A stretch of DNA of 64,000 bases, from positions 51,561,434-51,625,433 of the forward strand of contig NC_081828.1 of assembly GCF_030867095.1 (NCBI RefSeq), read 5' to 3'. The first letter of the stretch is position 1, and the number at the start of each line of letters is the position of its first letter. Position numbers and translations under genes: made by a program. This document shows positions 21,553-33,399 of the stretch, piece after piece. Below the pieces are notes generated by a model. The model had not been told where the DNA came from, ran no database searches, and was given only the letters and a program-made list of their open reading frames with translations. The stretch is from Alligator mississippiensis. Taxonomy: Eukaryota > Chordata > Crocodylia > Alligatoridae.

Positions 21553-21715
21553 AGGTACCCAAGTTGTAGCCATATTGGTCTAGAGGCAAAGGAATCAGAA
21601 CTTGTGGTAGAGGTGATATCTTTTATTAGACCAACTAGATTTTTGGAAAAAAAAAACTTCAGTTGCAAGCTTTTGGACACAAGCACTCTTCTTCAGGCAT
21701 AGGAGAAAAGATTGT
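21553..21715 (-). repeat. Penelope-type tail, subtype B, copy 2
   Basis: Repeats 20998-21165 in the same orientation at an offset of about 550 bp, including AATCAGAACT.GTGGTAGAGGTGATATC. The sequence between the copies continues alike after each (AAAGTTCT...AGAAATAAAACTTCAT), as expected for tandem or pseudo-LTR copies of one element. Confidence 0.7.
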
Positions 21716-21899
21716 AAAAGTTCTGCCTAGAAATAAAACTTCATGTTTCAGGAGCATTTCATCTTCTATTGTTTCACAGTGTTATTGACAAGAGGAGCAT
21801 CATGTTAATTGAGAATGCCCATGTTATAAAGGACCATATTTCCTAAACCTAGATCGGGGCATTGCTATATGGTGTTTACCCTCATTATAAAGGACAATA

Positions 21900-22110
21900 C
21901 CTCAAACTATTTGTATATGTAGTATGAGGTCCCTCCTCAAGGCAGGATCATCTCTGACTAAACCATCCCAGCCAAGTGTCTGTCTAATATGCTGTTGAAA
22001 ATTTCCAGGAATGGAGATTCCACAATAGCTCTAAGTAGTCTGTTCCAATGCTTCATCACCCTCATATTCCAGAAGTTCTTATGATAAGGTAGTGGAGAAA
22101 TGGGGCCACA
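21900..22110 (-). repeat. CR1 LINE 3' fragment
   Basis: AACCATCCCAGCCAAGTGTC, TGCTGTTGAAAATTTCCAGG, AATGGAGATTCCACAATAGC and TGTTCCAATGCTTCATCACC match, on the reverse strand, the usual 3' end of CR1 open reading frame 2. Strongly diverged. Confidence 0.65.
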
Positions 22111-22227
22111 GCCAGAATATGAAAAATGGCAGCATTATACTTCCCTAAAAGTTGGGTGGTTGATAGGTGAAGTATATTTAGATTATGAATGAGATAAACT
22201 TTAGCAGCACAATTAATACCACTCAGT

Positions 22228-22483
22228 GGCCGCACCTACATGAGATGCTGACTATACAGTAGCCTGTGACTACTGTGCAGTAGCATCACGTGGCAGGAAG
22301 CATGACGCGACACTACAGTGCAGTAGTCACAAGCTACTGCAGTCAGTGTCATGAAAAAGCCACCTCTTTGTGTGACTGGGCAGTAACTTCAGTTACTGCA
22401 TAGTCATTTAGCATTTGTTTATACGAGTACTAAATGACTGCTCAGTAATGACTGCGCAATAGGCACCTCGTGTAGATATAGCC
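22228..22483. mobile_element. MITE family M, copy 2, with 3-bp target duplication
   Basis: Left end GGCCGCACCTACATGAGATG, right end CCTCGTGTAGATATAGCC, inverted to each other. Both ends are flanked by AGT. Internal text (GTGACTACTGTGCAGTAGCATCA) is palindromic and shared with 43955-44192. Confidence 0.75.
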
Positions 22484-23599
22484 AGTAAGTCTGTTCTTAT
22501 TGGGACAAGATAACTGCATGGCTTTGCAGATTCCTCATTCCTTCCTAACTTGAAGTGTATGCCGTAGCATTGATAAAATCTCACATGGAAAATCATGCTT
22601 CCCAATCTACATCCTCTTTGACAGGCATTACATGAAACTAGATCTTGTGTCCCTGACCTTGTACACTAGAAATGTTATAATTAGGGAATTATTTGCTTTC
22701 CCAGAAGGATGGAACCGCATTGAACTTGAAAGTTGGTAGTTTGAATCCTAACACTAGAACGACAGAACATAGTCTCCGTAACTGATGGTTTAGGCCAGTG
22801 GGGGCCAAACATTTTGGTAGCCATGCCACAAATTAAGCTCCGCAGCCGCCCTGTGCTTGCAGCAACGCAAATAGGAGTGGCACAAATTTGAGCCGGGGAT
22901 TTTTGCCTCAGCGCACGTGCGCGGACATGTACTTTGGTGTGGGGCAAGTTGTGCCACTTGGGGCAAAATAACCCTGCCTAGTTCCTCCTGGATCTGCAGC
23001 CAGGGGGAGCTAGAGCCTGGGGTCAGCACCTGTACTGGCCCCAGCAATACAAAAACCTGCCCTGGCGAGCAGCTCTGGGCTACTTGCCCCCAGGAGTTTC
23101 TGAGGCCCAGCCACTTGGTATCTGGGGACACTACCCCTTGTGCCAGCTGGACTGCTGAAGCAGCCTAACTTGGAGTGGCCTGTGCCCACTGTACCCACTG
23201 CAGCAGTCTGGCAGTGGGGGCTGCTGCCTAGCTGTGACCTGCTGCCACCTGCGACAGCATCCACCCCCTTGGATCTGCAGCCCCATGGCTGCATGTCTGC
23301 CAGACCCGGATGGGGTGCCGCTGCCCTGTCATCTGGGCAGCTATTGCCCAGAAGATGTGCTCCTTATGGTGGTCCACTTTGAACTGTTAAAGCATGTCCT
23401 CTTGGCCCCAAATGGCCAAGAGGTCAGCCACCTCATCTGCCCTCCAGCTGGGTCCCCAGCGCTGGCCCTGGATAGTCTCCTCTGCACGGGTCTCACCATT
23501 TGTGTCACCAGCAGAGATCCTGGTGTTCCCTGTTTAAGAATTGGAAATACCCTGATGATAAGAAACACAAATTCTCTCATTAAAATACCCCAAATAGTG
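22484..23599. other. Intergenic with GC-rich repeat at 22790-23520
   Basis: The block from CCAGTGGGGGCCAAACATTT onward is a GC-rich interspersed repeat of the kind seen elsewhere in the window. Open frames here on both strands are composition effects. No gene is recognised. Confidence 0.45.
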
Positions 23600-24665
23600 T
23601 TCTTCTGCTATTAAAATGAAACACCACTATATAGAGACAGATCAGTTGGGCAATGTTTTATCGATATATTTACTAATGTAAAGCAGTTTGGGAGCGGGGT
23701 GGGTTGGGTGAGTTTGCGGGTGGGTGTAGGATTCATGGGGGTGAGCTTTGGCAGGGTATGGAGCTTGTGCAGGGGGTTGGGGTTTGTGGCTAGGTATGTG
23801 GGTGAAGGGTTTGTGGGGGTGGCCTGGAGATGTGGGTGCACAGTACATGAACTGCCACCCCTGCAGGGCCCACAGCTTCCCCCACAGGGCCACAGCCCCT
23901 GCATAGGGTCACAGCTTTCCCCTACAGGGCACACATCCACACTGCATGGCACACATGCCACCCCGCAGGACCTACATGCACCCCTGCAGGGCCCACAGTT
24001 CACCCCCACAGCAGCAGCAGCCATGGGGTGCTCAGGGCCTGCTGCAGCCAGTGCCCCCAGCAGTGCGGTGTAACTCCAATCGCCTCAGAGCTGGTGCAGC
24101 CTGTGCCACTCATCATGGGACCGACCAGCTTGGTGCCGCACAGCGTGGGGCCGTGTGGCTTCAGGCCCAGCATGCAGGGACCATGTGTCACACCGGGAGC
24201 AGCAGCAGCCACATTGGGGTGCTTGGGGCCTCCTGGCACAGCCCCCCACATGGTGCAGGGCAGCGTAGCTTAGCCCCAGCCACCTGGCACCCAGTGCTGC
24301 CTGTGCCATATTGCACAGGCCTGGCCCTGTGTGGTGCAGTGCCATGCACCTTCGGGCAGCTCTGGGCCACTCACGCTGTCACCTTGGGCCCCGCGCTGCT
24401 TGCGGGGACCACCTGTTGTGCCAGGCTGGTTCCTGCATGCACAGCACTGGCCTAGCTTGACAGCGCATGGGGCCTGTGCATGCAGGGCCCAGCTTGATAT
24501 GACAGGCAGTCCCTGTGAGCTGTGTGGAGCCCTGGATGACAGCCCAAATGGCCAGGACATGCCCGAAGGCACATGGCACCATGCTGAGCCGGGCCAGGCC
24601 TATGATATTTACTCTATGCCATTGGGTTCCAGGGATGGGGCACTCACTCAGACCTCCATGCCTTT
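23600..24665. repeat. GC-rich repeat with AT-rich edge
   Basis: The left edge (AATGTTTTATCGATATATTT, ACTAATGTAAAGCAGTTTGG) resembles 58870-58950, placing both in one repeat family. The interior is CAGGGCCCACAG/CCCCTGCAGGGC-type minisatellite DNA. Overlapping frames of 80-170 codons on both strands lack protein character. Confidence 0.5.
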
Positions 24666-24672
24666 GGGGTTC

Positions 24673-24875
24673 TGTCCGCGAGTCACCATTCAGCAGAGAC
24701 TGGTGGGATGGTAAACAGCTTTATCTTTATTAGGAACAGGATTCAGCAACTCACACACTCACAGCTTGCAGGGACAACAACAACCCACCACCACAAACCA
24801 CACCCACAGGGCATCAGGGGGAAAGACTGGATTGTCCCACTGCTGGCCCCTTAAAGGTACGTTCCATATCATACA
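24673..24875 (-). mobile_element. Ty3/Gypsy 3' LTR
   Basis: Read on the minus strand it starts TGTATGATATGGAACG just after a polypurine run (AAAGGAGAA at 24876-24884) and ends ACTCGCGGACA. It contains CCTAATAAAGATAAAGC, a polyadenylation signal, in the right place for the R region. At 203 bp it is short, as many Gypsy LTRs are. The pol remnant follows in the same orientation at 25136-26450, so this is the 3' LTR. The 5' LTR was not found. Confidence 0.75.
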
Positions 24876-25135
24876 TTCTCCTTTATTCTGGGAGCTCCCT
24901 CTTAAATAGTTGGATGTTTGTCCTGTAACTCAGAACGTTTCAGGATCATGGAGCCAGAGGTTGCTTTGCTAGCACTTGGCTTACTGGTGGGGTCTAGCCT
25001 TTACCGCTATCCCATTATATAGTCCTTGTACTTCACAGGCAGTCTCACCACACATCCACTCTTAGTTTGCATTGTGTCAACAGGTTCCTCTGTGAGTACC
25101 GGTGGATTCTCTACAATGTGATGAAACTCTTGCTC

Positions 25136-26450
25136 CTAGTGATCTGGTTCTTCTTCTGAAGTTTGTTCTGCTACCACCTCTTCAGGTACATCAACAGGTT
25201 CTGCTGGTACTGATGAGTACTTTCTTAAGTGTCTTCTGTTCCTCCTGTAGACATTACCACTGGGGGTTTTTACCATGTAGGAACGCAGCTCATCCCTTTT
25301 TGCCATAACAGACACTGGTGTCCAACCTGTACTTGTTTGCATCCTTACTTTCTCCCCCTCCTGTAGAAGTGGTAGGAATGCAGCCGGGTGATCATAGTGC
25401 TCCTTTTGGTGCCTTTGAAGGTTCTGCCTCTTGTGGGAAGCATTCGATGGTAGTCTAGGAGTTAGCACTGCCATTGTAGCAGGGAGGGTACTGTGCAAAA
25501 GTCTCCCCATCAGAAGCTGTGTTGGAGCATACTCAAGACCGGTAATGGACGTGTTCCTGAGATTGAGTAAAGCCAGATATAGATCAGAGCCGTCCTGTAA
25601 AGTCTTCTTAAACACTGACTTGATGATCTGAATTGTGCATTCAGCCTGACCATTGGATTGTGGGTATCCTGGGCTAGAATGGATGATGGTTATGCCCCAG
25701 TCAGTCGCAAATTGTTTCATCGTATGACTTGCAAATGGCACATAATCGCAGACAATTTCTTTTAGGTATGCCATAGTAAGCAAACACAGACTTCATTTTG
25801 GCCACTATTATGCCAGCTGTCTTGTCCAGCAGGTGCAAAACTTCAGGGTACTTGGAGTAGTAGTCAGCTATGATCAAATACGACTGTCCCCTTAGGTAAA
25901 AAATGTCCACTGTCAGTTTTAGCCAAGGCAGGTTTGGGATCTCATGTGAGATCATGGGCTCTTTCCGAACACCGGGTTGGAGCTCTTGACAATTTGCAAT
26001 CCATTACTCCATGTGGTCATTCATCTTGGGGCAATACATGACAATTCATGTAGTGGCCCAAGATGAATGAGCACATTGCACAATGGATTGCTTTGTATGC
26101 CTTGATGGAGTGAGTGAAGCAATGTGGTCCTCACACCACATGGAATCTTTGATCTTTGACCTGATCATGAGCAAATCATCCTGAATCCGAATTTGGTCTC
26201 TGAGAGGCCAGTAAGGCTTCAGTTCAGGTTTAACTTTTTTCTGCCTGCTCAGCCACCCATTAAGATGCTGAACTCTAAGGGCTTGTAGTTCCTTGTCAGA
26301 CTTTGTGTGCTCCTGTAACAGCTGAAGCAACTGGTCACGGAGTGGCTCCATTTCAGTCAGACCGTGAATCACCTTTTCTGAGTGGAAAAGATCAGGGTCA
26401 GGGGGAGGAGCGAGCGTTGTGGCTCTAGAAAGCGTGTCAGCCACTAACAT
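25136..26450 (-). pseudogene. Ty3/Gypsy pol remnant (RNase H end, integrase)
   Basis: Three overlapping frames, read from high to low coordinates, hold the ADTLSRA motif that closes Gypsy RNase H (about 26430-26450), the integrase N-terminal region, then the catalytic core. The first Asp lies in LTVDIFYL (about 25920) and the catalytic Glu in SPGYPQSNGQAE (about 25640-25675). After it comes a C-terminal domain with RSYMVKTPSG and YRRNRRHLRK. Frameshifts near 25740 and 26000 and an internal loss around the second Asp make it non-functional. Reverse transcriptase, protease and gag are missing. Confidence 0.85.
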
Positions 26451-26459
26451 GTCTTTGCC

Positions 26460-27085
26460 TTTGGTACAAAGAATCTAGATGTCAAAAACACATGCAAGGG
26501 GGGTTTGCAGACCCTAATAATAAAACCCTTACAGAGGTGCTTGCAGCATTCAAGAACTACTACAAACCCAGGAAAAATCCTGTCTTTGAAAGGTATCAGT
26601 TCTGGCAACATGCTGCCTGTGAGGCCTTGTGTTGGTTGCTTATTGACCACATGAAGCTTTGCTTTCCATAGATACAACTCTGAAGTTTGGCAAAGTAGGA
26701 TGCTGCCTCCTCACATTACTTGCTCAGTATTCCTGTTGATGAAAGTTGGGAGCCACTGGACTAGGTTGTGTAGTTCTGCAAAATTAGTTTGCAAATGCTA
26801 CAAAGGGCTGGTTGTTGACTAAGCAGGTGGTGACATGGTAAAGCCTGAAATAATACTCTTTGATTAAGAAGGTTGGGAGCGCTCTTCACTCCTGAGGGGA
26901 TCCTGAGACTGGGCTGTATGAAACAATTTTGTTACTTGGGTGGGAGCCAGTTTGCTTTCCTCATTTTTTTTATTCCCAAAATGTCCAATTTCTCTCACCA
27001 TATTCTGGGAGGGGCCATCTTACTGCTTACCATGTCTAATACAATGGGTACCCATTGCACTATGGCAGTAACAGTAATAAGTAAT
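26460..27085. other. Intergenic, no recognised feature
   Basis: Could hold more decayed Gypsy DNA but no reverse transcriptase motif was visible. A TACC/GT donor-like site near 27030 was weighed and rejected. Confidence 0.4.
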
Positions 27086-27318
27086 GGACACATCTACACA
27101 TGCATTAATATGCCATCATTACGGTGCTTTAAGTTCAGTACCTGTAAGAACAGGTACTAACATAATGTGGTGTAATTGGCACTATTATGCAGTCGTGCTG
27201 GCACTCATCTTTTAGGTGACACTAATGTGTAGTAGACTAATTCTACTGCACATTAGTGCGTTAGCATGGCTTCCACTGTGACATGCTAAGGCGCTAGCAC
27301 GCTAGTGTAGATGCACCC
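27086..27318. mobile_element. MITE family M, copy 3
   Basis: GACACATCTACACATGCATT at the left and GCTAGTGTAGATGCACCC at the right are inverted. The interior has TACTGCACATTAGTGCGTTAG palindromic text, as in the copy at 15876. Confidence 0.65.
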
Positions 27319-28879
27319 AGTGAGGTGAAACTCAGTTTCAGAGTCACTTTTTACTCAGAACATGCCCAGTTTCAAGGGGAAAAAAAACTCTGAAAAATGA
27401 AGACTTTGGCAGAAATGAGGGCAATTTGAGTTCATACTGAAAGGCCAGGGACCCTACTGCAAATTCACAGTATTTCTCCTTCTGTTAGAAATGTTTTATG
27501 GGTTTGCTTTAGGGCATGACAATGCTAAATGCATGTGGGACACAGGACTGCAGGTTTTATATACATTTCAGAATAGAAACTAATGTTGTGGTTTAGTTAG
27601 GTCTTTTTGTTTTGGTTTTGATTGGTTGGTTGGTTTGTTGGGGTTTTGGTTTTTTGTTTGTTTTTGTTTATTTGGTTGTTTTTGCTTTTTTTAAAAAACT
27701 TTTTGCCCTTTCTGCCATTAACTGCCTAGGAGATAACCACCCCCCACCCCAGACAGAATCACTACTCTGGATCTTTCCCCTTTCCTCTTTCAGATCAGCT
27801 GATGCAGTAACAGAACTCATTGCTTGTCAGTCACATTATTTCAGGCTGCTCAAGATTCTGCTGTCCCTTCTCGCCTCTATTCAGAAGCAGCATTACTCTT
27901 TAAATACACTCAGCCCAACAATTATTTCCAGCTAGGAAACCCCACTCAGCAGACAGTGATCGTGTTTTATAAGCATGTTTAAAATGATGGTTTCTACAGT
28001 GAACCCAGTCATATTTCCACTAAGGTAAACTCCACAAGTAGTTACATCTCCCTAATGAGTAATTGTTATCAGCATAATATACTCAGTATATTCAGTAGTA
28101 TAATGTAAAGAAAATGCAGTCCTTAACCACATCATGAAGTTGCATATTTCTCTCTTAGAGACTCTTTTGGGAATTCTGCTACCAAGTTGGAGAGTGTTTG
28201 TGGTAAGAGAGCCACTACTATCCTCCTTTTAGTTTTATATTCTTATCCCCAATCTGTCCTGTCCCCATGTGCAGGTTGCTGTGACACCAGACATGGACTG
28301 CAAGCTGAGGCAGTACAAAATGGAACCAGGTGTCCTTGAGCAGGCAGAGGGGCTTGGTGTGAAGGCTGGGTTTGCGTGCCAGATGTGGCATAATTAGTGT
28401 GGGAAGCTGATCTGAGCCTCAGCATTTCTCCCCCACTGAGGGTCTTGGCCTTAGGACAGACAGAGTAAAGAAAAACCAGTGAGGGATGGCAGCTGGGATC
28501 CTAGGTTGAGGGAAGAGGTACTGAGAACCACTGATTCCAGCAGTGTGCTGGAAGAGTGGGAAGACAAGGGACACCAGGTTTATACCCTACCCAGAGAAAA
28601 ACAGAGAGGACTGGTTATTCCATTAATTGATATCTACAATGGCAGAGAGAGGAAGAGTGTTTAAATTGGAAATAAACTTACAGCACAATGAAGCAAAGAC
28701 AAAAATGCAGCTCAAACTTATCACTCATCTATTTTATTAATTATTCCAAGGAAGGAAAATGTGAATTAATCATGGATACATTCAGTTTTGTTCAGGAAAT
28801 TTTTTCTTTTCCTACTACTTTAGGGCAAGGCATGGTGCCCATATAAAGTGAATTCTCTGTCTTAAAGCAAGGCAAAATC
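27319..28879. other. Intergenic, G/T-rich run near 27605-27690
   Basis: A GGTTGGTTGGTTTG/TTTTGTTT simple-sequence run lies near 27605-27690. A 44-bp plus-strand segment at 28159-28202 has good splice sites but is too short to assess. The segment after 28273 is open for about 40 codons from an acceptor-like CCCATGTGCAG. Neither is convincing. Confidence 0.4.
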
Positions 28880-28990
28880 AGCAAGGCTATGACAATGTAT
28901 TGCGTTCTAAGTGTATCTAAATCTATCCCAACCATACAGTTGGTTCAATAAAAAATATCACCCACAACAATCCTTGCATCAAAGCTGTGT
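28880..28990 (+). repeat. Penelope-type tail, subtype C
   Basis: ATCTATCCCAACCATACAGT, TGGTTCAATAAAAAATATCA and CAACAATCCTTGCATC match 19430-19505 and 48115-48180. Confidence 0.65.
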
Positions 28991-30268
28991 GAAGTATAAA
29001 GGATAAAGAAGGAAAAGGGAATTTTCATTTGGACAAAAATAAGTGGTAAGAAAATGGCCCCCAAAATATGTTCATGCACCTGACTCTTTCAAAGAAGCAT
29101 CTCTAAGAAAAAGAACTAAAAAGCAACCTTGGTGGAATGATTGAAGGAAGTAAAAACAAACAGGCTGTGAATGGTGTTTTGTAAAGGGAAGAGGTTTGGA
29201 AAGGTTTATGCTTGTGTGCATCAGGGAACGTGCAAACTGGTAAGAATCAGACATAGTAAGTCCAGGTGACTTGCAATGTTTTCCCTACATGCACTTTCTG
29301 TTTACATGCTCCTTATTCATGACTTGCAATACCCCTTGCCATTACATCTCTGATGCCCTTATTTGCTTTTCCAGTACAGTCATGACCTGCAGCTCCTGGG
29401 TCTCTCCTGAGATGAGGCAGAACTGATGTGTGGAGTAGCACTCATGGATGGATGGAAACACTTTAAGTAGTTTGGGTCCCAACTTTAGGTTGGGGGGAGA
29501 AAGGGCTTAAAGGGTTTACAAAATCTTGTATAAATGGGTTCATGAGTTTAAAAAAAATCTTTTTTTTTAAGATTCCCCTGCTATGTTTGGAGGCCCACTT
29601 AAAACTAATGCATAAGAATATGAAAATAAAATTGATCAGTTTATTCAGTAAATAAACCACTAAGTCAAGTCAGAGTCACCAAACCTAGTTCCTGAATCTT
29701 GTACCTCTTGTGCTATTCTGCCTCTCTCAGATTTCGTTGAGTATTTTTTCTTATCTTATCTCTATATGAAATGTAAAGCTGAGATTTTTTTACAACTGCC
29801 TAATGGTTTCAGATGCTCAGTTAATAAGATTTGGGTGTTCAAGTTCTTCAACCCTATACTCTTAGGGCTTTTGTCTGTTGATAAAGAGGCTATGTGGATG
29901 CTGCATGATTAATCATGAGATGATAAATGGTGCATTAAGGATTCTGAAATCTTTCAGTGTTGATAACAATGATCTAAGACAAGCAAAAAGCTTTATATGT
30001 GACTTTCATCTTAACAATATCCCTTTAGTTACAGCTTAGCTCGGACCACCATAATCACTACTTTACTGACACAGGACACATTCAAATCTCTGGCTGCTTG
30101 AGGTAAAAGGATTCTGCATTAATCCATAGTCTCTGGAAGGCCACAAGATGTATATGTATACTATTGACTTGTGAAATGGAACACCCAGCTGGCTTTCTCA
30201 TAAAAGCCAAGGAATTAAGTAAGCTTTCCAAAGAGTCATCAAGGGAATACAACCACAAGGTGCATTAC
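28991..30268. other. Intergenic, no recognised feature
   Basis: AT-rich DNA. An open stretch on the plus strand near 29190-29240 ending in ACTG|GTAAGA lacks a proper acceptor. Confidence 0.4.
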
Positions 30269-30381
30269 CTGTGTATTTGACAACACTGGGACAATGTTTA
30301 TGGTTGCCATCACAGTACATCCAATAGGAGTGGAAGGAAGCATCTTGAGATCCAGTGGAATTTCCTTTTCTCCCAACCCAT
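30269..30381 (-). CDS. Candidate internal exon, unrecognised
   Basis: A strong minus-strand acceptor (TTTCTATCTCTGATTTTGCAG) before 30381 and a CAG|GTAATG donor at 30269/30268 bound 113 bp. The open frame supplies two bases to a split codon and ends on a boundary. It reads GLGEKEIPLDLKMLPSTPIG then CTVMATINIVPVLSNTQ. The mix of charged and beta-branched residues looks like a beta-sandwich segment, but I do not recognise the protein. Its phases do not connect directly to the other candidates (it supplies 2 nt where the 37.6-kb candidate would need 1), so any gene would need further unseen exons. Confidence 0.33.
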
Positions 30382-30833
30382 CTGCAAAATCAGAGATAGA
30401 AACAGTCTTCAAAAGGCAAAGTCCTGGGATCATAATAAAAAGGGCTGTGGCCTCAGAATACTTCACAAGAGAATTCAAACATGGTCTAGATTATAACGTT
30501 TCTCTGGGTGCTTCTTTCTATGCTTTCAAAGTATCATTCTCCAACTAAACACACCACTGAAGAGAAAAATCTGTCTGGAAAGTAATGCAACTTTCAGTTC
30601 CTCCCTGCCTTGCAATTACTGTTACTTTTTGCTTGCTATTTCCTTTAGACAAGTGTTCCAAAGTCATAATCCATGCTGTGTCATGCAGGACCAAGGCAGG
30701 CTCCATTCTGCAGGAGCTGGGGTCAAGGGCAGAGGTAGACCATAATGGCTAAAAACTAGTGGGTAAAGAACAGACCAGTTAGGGGGGGAAAAAGAGGCTG
30801 AATCTGTCATGTTGGCACACTGAAACATACCAG

Positions 30834-31914
30834 CTAGAGACAGACATTACACATAATCAGTTTAAGTGACCAGAAACTGGTTTAAACCTGTAGCAGAACA
30901 AACGTTCAGTGCACATAAACCAGTTTGAAAATGGCTAAAACCAGTTTGAGATAAACCTGGTTGAATGTAGTATCAGACAACTCATTTGGCTCAAACCAGT
31001 TTATGCAATGCCTGTCCCAGACCCCTTGCTGGTTTAAGTTAAATCAGAGTCCTCCAGCATCCCTGCATGCTCTCTGGGCTGGGCTCTCTGCTCCACAGCA
31101 TGGTTGGCCCCTCCCCTCTGCTCCCTGGCTGGAGCTCAGCACAGACTTGCAGGCAAAGAAGGGTCTGTTGGCTTCTCCGTGCCACCCCCCCCCAACCCCT
31201 CCCGCCCTGCTTAAGCAGAGATCCCTTCCTTCTCTCTGCTACAGCAGGGACTGTAGCCAGTATGTGGTATGCTAGCTAATGCTGAGAGGTGCTTGTGTAT
31301 GTCTCTCTCTCCAATTTCACTGGGATAGGCAGACAGAACAGTGCAGGCCCCCTCCCCCTCCCCCCGGCTAATCAACAGGTCAGCCTGTAAGCTGTTTAAG
31401 AAGTTTGAAGTAATGTGGAGTAATGTGGAGGCTACTGTTTTGCTAAAGACTGTTATCACCCCCCACCCCCCAGGCTGGGCTCACCTGTCAGTTTGATGCA
31501 GACAGTATGACAAAGCAGGGAGGGAGATTGAAAAGCTCCATATCATCAACAAATGCATGCACTGCACACACCCCTTGCCTCAGAGCAATATCCTGGGGCT
31601 GGGGGTGGCAACACTCCCGCCCCTTAAGCAGCCAGTAGGGAAAAGCCTGGGACCATGCAGGCAGACCTCCCTAATGAGAGAGTCCTGCTGGGGCCTGGCC
31701 ATGTCCCCCTCAGATCAGCTCCTTGCAGAAGGGAAGGGAGGGCTGCTCTAGCACCCCCCGGCTTCTAGCCTGAGCCACTCTGTGCTTGTGCCTGAATTTC
31801 CTCAGTCCAGAGAGAATGTCTGTCCAGTTTGAAACCAGTTCAGCCAAGTCAGGTAAAATAACCTGCAAAGATTGAATCAATTCAGGCTTGGGCTTTTTGA
31901 ATGTCTGTCCCTAG
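30834..31914. mobile_element. Non-autonomous DNA transposon, family F
   Basis: Left end CTAGAGACAGACATTACACA and right end GAATGTCTGTCCCTAG are inverted repeats of about 15 bp with one or two changes. Repeated CTGGTTTAAACC/AACCAGTTT text lies inside both ends and a GC-rich core sits between. The element is about 1.08 kb and encodes nothing recognisable. The target duplication is unclear. Confidence 0.65.
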
Positions 31915-32584
31915 CCACCAAATCCACACCAAAATGAGACTCTTCTATACTGTGGGACATAGGTAATAAGTCCAGAGCCTGTCTAGAGGAGCTGAAGGAG
32001 AGACATGTTATGGTTATTGGTAAAATCAACAGAGGAAGGAGGCCTGATCCAAACCTAGGTGAAGACAATGGGAGCCTTTCCACCAACTTCTCCAAGTTTT
32101 GGATCAAGTTCTTACATTCACACTAGGTATAACTTAATTGAATTTGTTCATCAGAAACTCAGTCCCGTCATTAAGGCTGGTTGAAAAATATGACCATTAT
32201 TTTCAATAAGAAATGTTTGTGGTTTTCTTGTTTTCTGAAAAAAAGTAATGAAAAATGAGACAACTTCTGTTCTCAATAACAAAATTTGGTTTTAAAATGG
32301 CCTTAAATGTACATTTTGGTTTTGGTTCAAAAACTAAAAATATTCATCAAAAATAGTTTTCCATGTTGGGGTATTCTTTGAAAACTGTAACATTTCAATG
32401 CAACTAGAAAATCTATAAACATGTGCATCTAAGTAAAAATTTTGTTTTCATTGAAAAAAAATCTCAGTGCAAAAAATCTGATCCCCTCTAGAAACCAGCT
32501 TATTTTCCCCTTTGGGAGAAATCCACGTACCTCTTCTCATCAGCAACGCTACACCTTGATGAAGGGGCAGATTTAATCAATATA
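31915..32584. other. Intergenic, no recognised feature
   Basis: AT-rich, with a donor-like GAAGAG|GTACGT on the minus strand at 32530 that has no matching acceptor. Confidence 0.4.
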
Positions 32585-32667
32585 GGGCATGTCCACACGT
32601 GACACTGTTGCTGTAGCAACATGCTACGGCAATGTAGCATCCATGGGTGTCTACTTGTGATGTGCCC
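32585..32667. mobile_element. MITE family M, minimal 83-bp copy with ATA duplication
   Basis: GGGCATGTCCACACGTGACA at the left and CTACTTGTGATGTGCCC at the right are inverted. ATA flanks both ends. The interior, TGTAGCAACATGCTACGGCA, is itself palindromic. Confidence 0.7.
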
Positions 32668-33059
32668 ATAGTTCCCCAGGATGTGAATGTGTTTCCTTCA
32701 CAGCTTCTCACATCCCTAGAGAGCAGAAGGGGATAATTTGGCCTGTCTAGTAGCGCAATATGTAGTCAACTTGGCCTGTTGAAGCCATACTTTTCATAGG
32801 AATATAGTAACTGGAACTGTTAGATACAAATCATGGGGCATCCATGTCAACAGGTGGTTTCTGATGATGACCAGCATTCTATTCCTCAGAGAAAGGTATA
32901 AGAATCTCTTCTATAGATATTGGATAATCTACCCTCAGAAAAGTATTTTCCCTCTTCCTGACTCCTGTTATCATCAGGTTTCACACCCCTTAACTCCCTT
33001 AGACTTAAGTATTACCACCCTGAATTCTAATATCCATAAAAATCATCTGGTCTTTCTGT

Positions 33060-33230
33060 GAACTTTACTAAGTTCTCAGCCTCAACAACATCCTATGGCA
33101 ATGAATGTAATTGTCTAATTATAGGTTGTGTGAAAAGTTTTCTTTGTAGCAGCACAGAAGGTTCAACCTTTTACTTTCATTTAATGTCTCCTTGTCTTTG
33201 TATTCTGCCAGTTTATCACTTGCAGGATGT
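33060..33230. repeat. Old CR1/L3-type LINE 3' fragment
   Basis: AATGTAATTGTCTAATTATA, GGTTGTGTGAAAAGTTTTCT and TTTCATTTAATGTCTCCTTG followed by TCTTTGTATTCTG match the conserved 3' region of ancient CR1/L3 copies. Orientation was not determined. Confidence 0.5.
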
Positions 33231-33399
33231 GACATAGCATGACAGTCCCTCTGATTTGTGCCCTGCTGGCAGGCTATTACAAAGGCACTGCTTTCCACAC
33301 AGGTGGACTTTCACAGAAATTCTTATTTGCAACAGACTATTTAAATTTGGGTTGTACAGGTACTATGTTCAAATGTATAATATATTCATACTAGCCTCT

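Noticed and set aside
28159..28202. Plus-strand 44-bp segment with good acceptor and GTG|GTAAGA donor
   Set aside because: All three frames are open, which is expected at this size; no neighbouring plus-strand exon supports it.
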